From an uncultured Bacteroidota bacterium (GTDB lineage: Bacteria; Bacteroidota; Bacteroidia; Bacteroidales; UBA12481): 64,000 bases of DNA. Both the position numbers and the translations under genes were made by a program. Location of the stretch: NCBI GenBank assembly GCA_903851365.1, contig CAINOB010000064.1, positions 115,088 through 179,087 on the forward strand, written 5' to 3'. The notes under the pieces are model-generated. The model made no database searches, had not been told where the DNA came from, and saw nothing but the letters and a program-made list of their open reading frames with translations. This document shows positions 17,266 to 24,000 of the stretch, one piece after another (the stretch's first letter is position 1; each line of letters opens with the position of its first letter).

Positions 17266-18033
17266 TGCAGGTGTAACCGTATAAACAGGCGATTCCTCAT
17301 ATCTCGAGGCTATGGCAATCTTTGTGTTGCCGGCATATTTTTTAAACAGATCGAGCACCCTCCGGGGGTCATTATTATCTTTCGACAGGTGCGAAAGTAG
17401 CAAATGCGAAAGATGCGAATGTCGGTGCCGCGTAAAAAGTTCCAGCGCCTGAAGGTTGGATAAATGGCCATGATCGCTTTTAATTCTATTTTTCAGGAAT
17501 ACCGGATAGCGCCCCTCCTCCAGCATGGTTTCATCATAGTTTGCCTCCAGAAACACCGCATTGCATTCCTTGAAATTACGGACAACATTCTTGCAAACTG
17601 AACCTATATCTGTGAGTACCCCCACAGTGACTCCGCCGCCGGTAACCGTAAAACTATGAGGATCAATGGCATCATGCCGCTTTTGGAAAGCCTTAATCCG
17701 GAGATCACCAATCGGAACCGGCTCATCTGGAATTAATGGACGAACCAGTTCAGGTTCGATATTCAATTTGCTGTGTTCATAGGTACTTGCCGATAGGTAT
17801 ACGGGCAATTGGTATCTCCGCGACAAAACTTCTGCCCCGCCAGTGTGATCTGTATGCTCGTGGGAAATGAAAATAGCCCTGACATTTTCAAATGATAAGC
17901 CAAGCTTTACCATCCGGTTCTCCGTTTCGCGGCAGGAGATGCCGGCATCTATGAGAACTGCCTCCGCCTGGCTTCCAACATAATAGCAATTTCCATTGCT
18001 GCCTGAGTTTAAAGATGCGATATAAAGCGACAT
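17251..18033 (-). CDS. MBL-fold metallohydrolase (YycJ/WalJ-like)
   Basis: This cytoplasmic metallo-beta-lactamase-fold hydrolase (260 residues) begins SLYIASLNSGSNGNCYYVG, the typical YycJ-type N-terminus, which fixes the start at 18033 rather than an upstream ATG at 18054. Metal ligands are visible in ISHEHTDHTGG (HxHxDH), with a further Asp/His set in GVLTDIG and KSDHGHLSN. YycJ-type proteins are thought to be nucleases or to act in cell-wall signalling in Firmicutes; the role in Bacteroidota is not settled. It follows the HD-domain gene by 36 bp on the same strand, so it may be the distal gene of the cyclase operon or a housekeeping gene read from its own promoter. Confidence 0.87.
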   Translation of the reverse strand: MSLYIASLNSGSNGNCYYVGSQAEAVLIDAGISCRETENRMVKLGLSFENVRAIFISHEHTDHTGGAEVLSRRYQLPVYLSASTYEHSKLNIEPELVRPLIPDEPVPIGDLRIKAFQKRHDAIDPHSFTVTGGGVTVGVLTDIGSVCKNVVRNFKECNAVFLEANYDETMLEEGRYPVFLKNRIKSDHGHLSNLQALELFTRHRHSHLSHLLLSHLSKDNNDPRRVLDLFKKYAGNTKIAIASRYEESPVYTVTPALTLF

Positions 18034-18069
18034 GATAAGGGCAAAGAAACTCAAAAAACCTGACCCAAT

Positions 18070-18684
18070 CTACCCTTGTCGGAGGGATTCCACCCTTTCC
18101 TGAATTTTCCTTAAACAAGCAAGCTTCTTATCCTGCAGAACATTTTTACCGTATTCTGTATGATACTGATGGTTATTAAAAAATTCAATCGAATTCATAT
18201 GAAACTGATACTCGTCAAAAAAATGCCGGCCCGTGACCTGCCATTCTAATCGCAGAAGCTCCATCTGCTCAAAATAATCATCTCCGGCCAAATGGATCAG
18301 ATCAGCATCACATAATATATCTGAGATCTTGTCCTTTGGTTTTTGGGGGACCTGCGTTGCTAATATGGCGTTACTCACAATCCCGATTATTTCCTCTCCG
18401 GCGCCCCTGTTCCTGAGAAATTCTACTGCGATAAATGAACTTTCCTTTTCATGATTATCATCACTGAAGACATACCCTGTATCATGAAAATAAGCACTGA
18501 TCAAGAGCACATTAATTTCATCTTCCCTCAATCCGCAATTTCGCGCAATCAGCAAGGCACCTTTAGCAACTCGCTGGGTATGATCCCTGGAATGAAAGAG
18601 ATACTCCTTTGATAACTTTTCATCCAGAAGGCTCAATGCGAACGATTCAGCTTCCTTTACCAGCCTGCGATCAATTTTTATCAT
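18070..18684 (-). CDS. HD-domain phosphohydrolase
   Basis: This 204-residue soluble protein shows the metal-binding HD signature in order: His in LFHSRDHTQRVAKGA, His-Asp in LLISAYFHDTGYVF and the distal Asp in LCDADLIHLAGDDY. HD proteins hydrolyse phosphoesters, including cyclic nucleotides and nucleotides. It overlaps the upstream cyclic-nucleotide-binding gene by 4 bp (ATGA) and lies two genes after an adenylate cyclase. A cAMP-specific phosphodiesterase or cAMP-controlled phosphohydrolase is therefore a reasonable hypothesis. Nothing in the sequence proves the substrate. Confidence 0.83.
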   Translation of the reverse strand: MIKIDRRLVKEAESFALSLLDEKLSKEYLFHSRDHTQRVAKGALLIARNCGLREDEINVLLISAYFHDTGYVFSDDNHEKESSFIAVEFLRNRGAGEEIIGIVSNAILATQVPQKPKDKISDILCDADLIHLAGDDYFEQMELLRLEWQVTGRHFFDEYQFHMNSIEFFNNHQYHTEYGKNVLQDKKLACLRKIQERVESLRQG

Positions 18685-19061
18685 GAATTCTCCCCCGCCA
18701 TCTTTTTTAATACCGCAAGTTCCTTCGTCGTCTGTCGCAACCGGTGCGACATGCTTTCAAGAAGCCTGATTGCCAACGATGGATCTTTTTGAATTGTGGT
18801 ATAAAAGTTCTGTTTATCAATGGTCAGCAGTTTGGTTTCCCCCAAAGCGCGAACGGTGCAAGATCTGACATCCTTTTCAAACAATCCCATTTCACCGAAA
18901 AACTCCTTATCGCCGAGTTCAGCTACCTTGGTTTCATGGCCATTTTCTTCGACGAAAACCTCCACTCTCCCCTCCTGGATTACATATAGGCAATCGCCAA
19001 TTTCTCCCTGCCGGATAATAGCCTCACCGGATACATAAACATGCCCGAATGCTGCTGACAT
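18681..19061 (-). CDS. Stand-alone cyclic-nucleotide-binding domain protein
   Basis: This 126-residue protein consists of essentially one cNBD beta-roll. It reads EAIIRQGEIGDCLYVIQEGR, then the phosphate-binding cassette FGEMGLFEKDVRSCTVRAL with the Glu and Arg that contact cyclic nucleotide, then a C-terminal helix. There is no DNA-binding or catalytic domain, so it presumably acts by binding a partner. It lies 8 bp downstream of the adenylate cyclase and overlaps the HD-domain gene by 4 bp, making the HD protein the obvious candidate partner. A cAMP sensor subunit is inferred. Confidence 0.9.
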   Translation of the reverse strand: MSAAFGHVYVSGEAIIRQGEIGDCLYVIQEGRVEVFVEENGHETKVAELGDKEFFGEMGLFEKDVRSCTVRALGETKLLTIDKQNFYTTIQKDPSLAIRLLESMSHRLRQTTKELAVLKKMAGENS

Positions 19062-19069
19062 AGTATAGA

Positions 19070-21013
19070 TTAATTAGGTTTTGATATTATCATGCTATCA
19101 ATAAAGTACATATCTATTTCGCCAATATTCTTGGCTGAGATCTTCCCACGATATTCACAGCGATAAAATTCCTTAACCAGCTCGTAGGTCGCTGAGGAGA
19201 TATTCACCTTGCCAACTTCCCCGTTCGATTCCATCCTGCTGGCAATATTGACAGTATTGCCCCAAATGTCGTAAGCATATTTCTTCCGACCGACCACCCC
19301 GGCAATTACCGGCCCGGTATGAATCCCAACCCGAAGTCCCCATGGCGCCAACCCTCTCTCCAATCTCAGGGTGTTCTGAGCAACCATATATGCCTGCATT
19401 TCAAGGCCAGCCGCAACGACATTCAACTGATGTGTTTTGTTCTCAGTTGGAATTCCACCTGCACACATATAGGCATCACCGATGGTTTTTATCTTTTCGA
19501 GATTATTGCGCTCGATTATGTTATCGAATTCCTGAAAATATTGATTCAGCTCAGTCACCAAAATATTCGGAGATAAGCCCTCAGCAATTTTCGAAAAATC
19601 CTTGAAGTCGGTAAACAGGACGGATACACTCGGGTATTCACGAGGTGTAGCTGTACCCTGATCCTGCAGTTCGCGGGCTACTTCCTGTGGAAGGATATTC
19701 AGCAATAAATTCTCGATCTGATCTTTTTGCTTATCTAAAACCTTATTGATCTTAACCTTATCAAGATAGTTTCTGAAAATGATGAAGGCAATTATCAATA
19801 TCATAATTAATCCGGCCAGGAAGGAATTCTTGACAATGCGTTGTTTCTGGAGTGCCAACTTCTGAAGTTCGACCTCACCCTCTTTTTTTACCAGATCGAA
19901 ACCTAGCTGCTGCTGGGTGATCAGGTTGTCGTTGGAATTCAGGTACAAGGTGTCTTTTATCTGAGTCAGCAATACTTGATATTTATAGGCATTGGGGAAA
20001 TCAGACATCGAGGCATGCAGCTCAGCCAACCCGATATAAGCATCTCTCAGTTCAAAATTCGCATTAATCTCCTTCGCAATTTCCTGCGCTTTCTTATACG
20101 ATTCTATCGCCTTGGGTTGCTCACCTTTCAGGCGATAAGTGCCGGCCAATCCAAGAAGAGACGATACCATTGCCGGTTTTGCATTACGGCTGATCGCGAT
20201 ATCAAGCGCTTTTTGCTGACTTATCAGTGCTTGGTTATAATCCCCCTGCCTTGCGTAAACACTACCAATGCTTGTGAGTGTGAAAGGCAGATCTCCCGAT
20301 GAAGAGCTTTCAAAAGCCACCATTGACTTTTTATAGTTTACAAGTGCCGACTGATAATCTCCTTTTTTAAAATAGGCTTCCCCCAGATTGACCGCTGCCG
20401 TACCAATTGCATCAGCATTCTTAAGTGCAGTAGCGATAGGCAGCACAGCAAGATATATGGCAATTGACTTATCAAGTGTTGCAGTCTTCTTTAGATATAT
20501 GGCGCCAATATTTATCATGGCAGTGACCAGGCGCAAGGAATCACCTGTCGCTTCAGCTGCTTTTTGTGCCTCAAAATAGAGCTCCAGAGCCTTGGTATCC
20601 TCGCCAAAATCATTATAAACAGCGCCCATGTTGGTCAGAATATTGGCAACTCCCGACTTGTCTCCCACCGATTCAAAGGCAAGGCGGGATTCCTGCCAGT
20701 CACTGATCGTTTCAGCAAATTCCCCGCTGACATAATGAGCAAGACCCGCATTTTTATAGGCTTGCGCCAACCCTTTATTATAATCGAGTTTCCGCGCCAG
20801 TGCAATAGCCTCATGACTGTATGCCAGCGCATCCTTTGGTGCCATCCTGTAGATCTTCCTGCCAAGCTCAATGAGCAGGTTAACTCTCGCCGTATCAGCA
20901 GGGGCCGATGTCAGTGCAAGCTTTAAACTGTCTGCCTTATGGTCCTGGGCAGCAAGTGACAAGCACAAGCAGCACCCAATAATCATGAAAGCAATTGATC
21001 TGCGGAGTATCAT
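19070..21013 (-). CDS. TPR-containing membrane class III adenylate cyclase
   Basis: This 647-residue protein has the signal peptide MILRRSIAFMIIGCCLCLSL and then about six TPR repeats (GDYQSALVNYKKSMVAFES, GDYNQALISQQKALDIA, GEQPKAIESYKKAQEIA). A membrane helix lies near 393-413 (FLAGLIMILIIAFIIF), then a coiled linker (LLLNILPQEVARELQDQG), then a class III cyclase domain. Metal-binding Asp is in LFTDFKDFS (about Asp469) and KTIGDAYM (about Asp513). The base-selecting residues are Lys in IKTIGD and Asp in YAYDIWGNTVN, the ATP-type pair; the transition-state Asn and Arg are in NIASRM. It should make cAMP in the cytoplasm under control of an extracytoplasmic TPR sensor. It begins 24 bp after the giant gene and 8 bp before the cNBD gene. 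Confidence 0.93.
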   Translation of the reverse strand: MILRRSIAFMIIGCCLCLSLAAQDHKADSLKLALTSAPADTARVNLLIELGRKIYRMAPKDALAYSHEAIALARKLDYNKGLAQAYKNAGLAHYVSGEFAETISDWQESRLAFESVGDKSGVANILTNMGAVYNDFGEDTKALELYFEAQKAAEATGDSLRLVTAMINIGAIYLKKTATLDKSIAIYLAVLPIATALKNADAIGTAAVNLGEAYFKKGDYQSALVNYKKSMVAFESSSSGDLPFTLTSIGSVYARQGDYNQALISQQKALDIAISRNAKPAMVSSLLGLAGTYRLKGEQPKAIESYKKAQEIAKEINANFELRDAYIGLAELHASMSDFPNAYKYQVLLTQIKDTLYLNSNDNLITQQQLGFDLVKKEGEVELQKLALQKQRIVKNSFLAGLIMILIIAFIIFRNYLDKVKINKVLDKQKDQIENLLLNILPQEVARELQDQGTATPREYPSVSVLFTDFKDFSKIAEGLSPNILVTELNQYFQEFDNIIERNNLEKIKTIGDAYMCAGGIPTENKTHQLNVVAAGLEMQAYMVAQNTLRLERGLAPWGLRVGIHTGPVIAGVVGRKKYAYDIWGNTVNIASRMESNGEVGKVNISSATYELVKEFYRCEYRGKISAKNIGEIDMYFIDSMIISKPN

Positions 21014-21037
21014 ACAGGTTCATGTTTCTATCTCAAA

Positions 21038-24000
21038 CTATTGCTTTAGGATTTTGAAACGTTGCAGCGCGCCGTCTAATGCGACCTGAATTATATAAAT
21101 CCCTGCAGGTTTACCGGTCATCTCAATTTCCATTCCCATTTCGCCCCTCCAGTTCAAGGTTACTTCTGTGGCCCTGCCCAGAACATCAAACACTACCACC
21201 TCACCCTTACGAGGCTCCTGCGATAAAGTAACAAATACACTATTTCGCACCGGATTTGGATAAACCCTGATCACCTGATCGGCAGAACTTCCGGAAGGAT
21301 CGACAATGACACCATCCTTGGTGCATTTTTTGGAGGTTGAGCTGGCTTGCGATGCAATCGATGTCTTATGACCCGAGTCATAGGTGATCACTGTCCATAT
21401 CAGCTTTTTCCCATCGAACTTAACAAAGAATACGCCTGTTCCGGGATTGAATAGTTGGGGTGGCATAGTGCCATCATAAATTCCATCAGCTGATAAGAAA
21501 TTCTCAGGTCCATCTTTTACGTAAACCATCGTTTTATTATCGTTGATAAAACTGAACCTTGCCTCAAATGCCCATGGAGATCCTGAAAGAGGTGTTATGC
21601 AATCCAGGGAAGTCCTGATTTTCTTTGCGCACGCAGCCGCCGGATTCACATACAAAACGGCATTCACAAAGGTCATCGAGTAATTTAACGGATTAGCGAT
21701 AAATGGGATTATGGTATAGATTCCAGGCAGAGTCAAAGGCCTGTCAAGATTTGATACCGGCGATGAAGCCCCGAAAACAGAAGACTGGGAATCCCCGAAT
21801 ATAAAACCGGACCAGTTATAGGTATACGCCGGAGTATCACCGAAATTGATTACCTGATCATTCGCCACAAGCGTAAGTGGTGCACGGGTGATCGTAAAAC
21901 CGGCTGATACGAAAGTAATGGCGTAGTTATTTCCAGCGGTGAGTGAACCTTGATTAATGGCGTATGTTCCCGCATTCTCACCGGCAGTGCGGGTAAGTGC
22001 ACCGGCAAACGCATCACTGCCAAGCAAAACCGGGGTAAAAGTATAGGGTAAACAAGAAGGATCAGAAGTTCCGTAAACTTTTGTTTTCCCTGAAGTTGCA
22101 GTTACTGTTACTGCCCGTGGTGTGATATCGGCTGTAGTCGGGCCAACACCAGTCAACGTATAATTTGTTGCTGCACTTCCCGAGAGAACCATACCTGTGC
22201 TGGTAACTGTTTTACCTCTTCCCCTATTTGGGTCGGCAAATGTTGCTGTCCCGCCAATCAGTGAAACAATCCCAATATCCCCTGATAGAATACCGGATAA
22301 TGTTCTTGATGAAATTACTGCGGAACCATTTCCGTCATAAATTTTATTGGCAGCAGTAAAAGCTCCAGTGATTGACAGTGGGGTAATAGTTAGTGCAGAG
22401 GTAACAAATGACAAATGATAATTAGCGCCGGCCGAAAGGGAGCCTGCATTAATGAGGTAGGTTCCGGTATTTTCACCGGCAACACGTACCAGGCTTCCTG
22501 TAAATGAGTTCGAATTAAAGAGTGGGATATCAACCGTATAGGTTAATACCGGATCCATGGTACCATATATTTTTGATTTCGCTTCAATAGTGATAAGCCT
22601 TGGTGCGGGTGCCACAGCGAGTGTTTGACCCACAGATAAAGCAGCGTTGAAATTTGCATCTCCTGGTTGATATGCGGTGATGATTGCAGTACCGGCTCCC
22701 ACGATTCTTATTGAATGTCCAATAACCTTGGCTACAGTGGGATCCGATGAGGTAAACCATACATTCAGACCTGAGGTAGCAGATGCTGACAAGTCGAAAT
22801 CGGGATCGCCATAAGTTTTTGAGGGCAAGGATGCAAAATCAATGGTTTGATTTGCCTTCTGAATAATCAGGTGCCCCAATCCATAGGACACATCAAAATT
22901 CTCAGAGAAAAATCCTCCGGGAACAATCCAATGATTACCAGCCGTATTGCCGGTTATCAGGTTTATTGGCCCAAACATCGGATCGGTACCACCTGTAAGA
23001 CTGGCCTGATCAAACAGGATAACTGAGTGCGAATTACCGGAACCACCCAGCCCATTAACCAGGGGTATGCCATTTACAAGGGCGATACCATTTACAAGGG
23101 GTATGCCGTTTACCAATGGAATACCATTGACCAGGGCAATGCCATTGACTAACGCAATTCCGTTAACCAGTGCAATTCCGTTGACCAAAGCAATGCCATT
23201 CACCAGGGCGATGCCATTTGCGGTGGAAATACCGCTTGAATTCATATGATCAGCTGCATCCACCAGTGAAGAAGCTTCGATATTTGCTCCGGTGCTGTTG
23301 ACCAGAGCGATGCCGTTAACCAAAGGAATTCCATTGGTCGCCATCATATTCATATTTTGTAGGTCGATATAATCCAGTCCGCCTGAGTTTACCAGAGCAA
23401 TACCATTTGAAATCGGACTGCCATTCACAAGAGGAATCCCGTTAACAAGCGGAATACCATTGACAACCGGAGCAGCCGGAGCATTCACAAGCGGAATACC
23501 ATTCTCAACATTATATGGTAGGTTATTGACCAGCGCGATGCCGTTAATAATGGATGAACTGTTGACCAGTGGAATACCATTTACCAGGGGGATCCCATTG
23601 ACCAGTGCAATACCATTTTCGATTTTAGCACCATCGATGTAGGTGCCGCTGGAATTTACTTCTACCTGCACGCCGTTCACGAGAGCTATGCCGTTCACCA
23701 AGGGAATACCGTTAACTAAAGGTATGCCATAAGCAAGATCCTGACCTGCAACTTTCGTCATGGTTCCATTGGTTACGGAAATTTCAACACCGTTGACGAG
23801 AGCAATCCCATTAGTGATATTGGCTCCGTTGACCAGTGGAAGTCCATTCACCAGTGGAATTCCATTTACCAATGGGATTCCATCTTCAGTCTTTATTCCA
23901 TTGACATATACTCCGGTTGCATCAACCTTAACCTCGATACCGTTTACCAATGCGATACCGTTTTCAAGGGGAATACCGTTCACCAAGGGCACCCCATTTA

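Noticed and set aside
18070..21013. Pycsar- or CBASS-type antiphage defence system
   Set aside because: The cyclase has ATP-type specificity residues and a large TPR membrane sensor, and the nucleotide-binding protein has no toxic effector domain; ordinary signalling is more likely.
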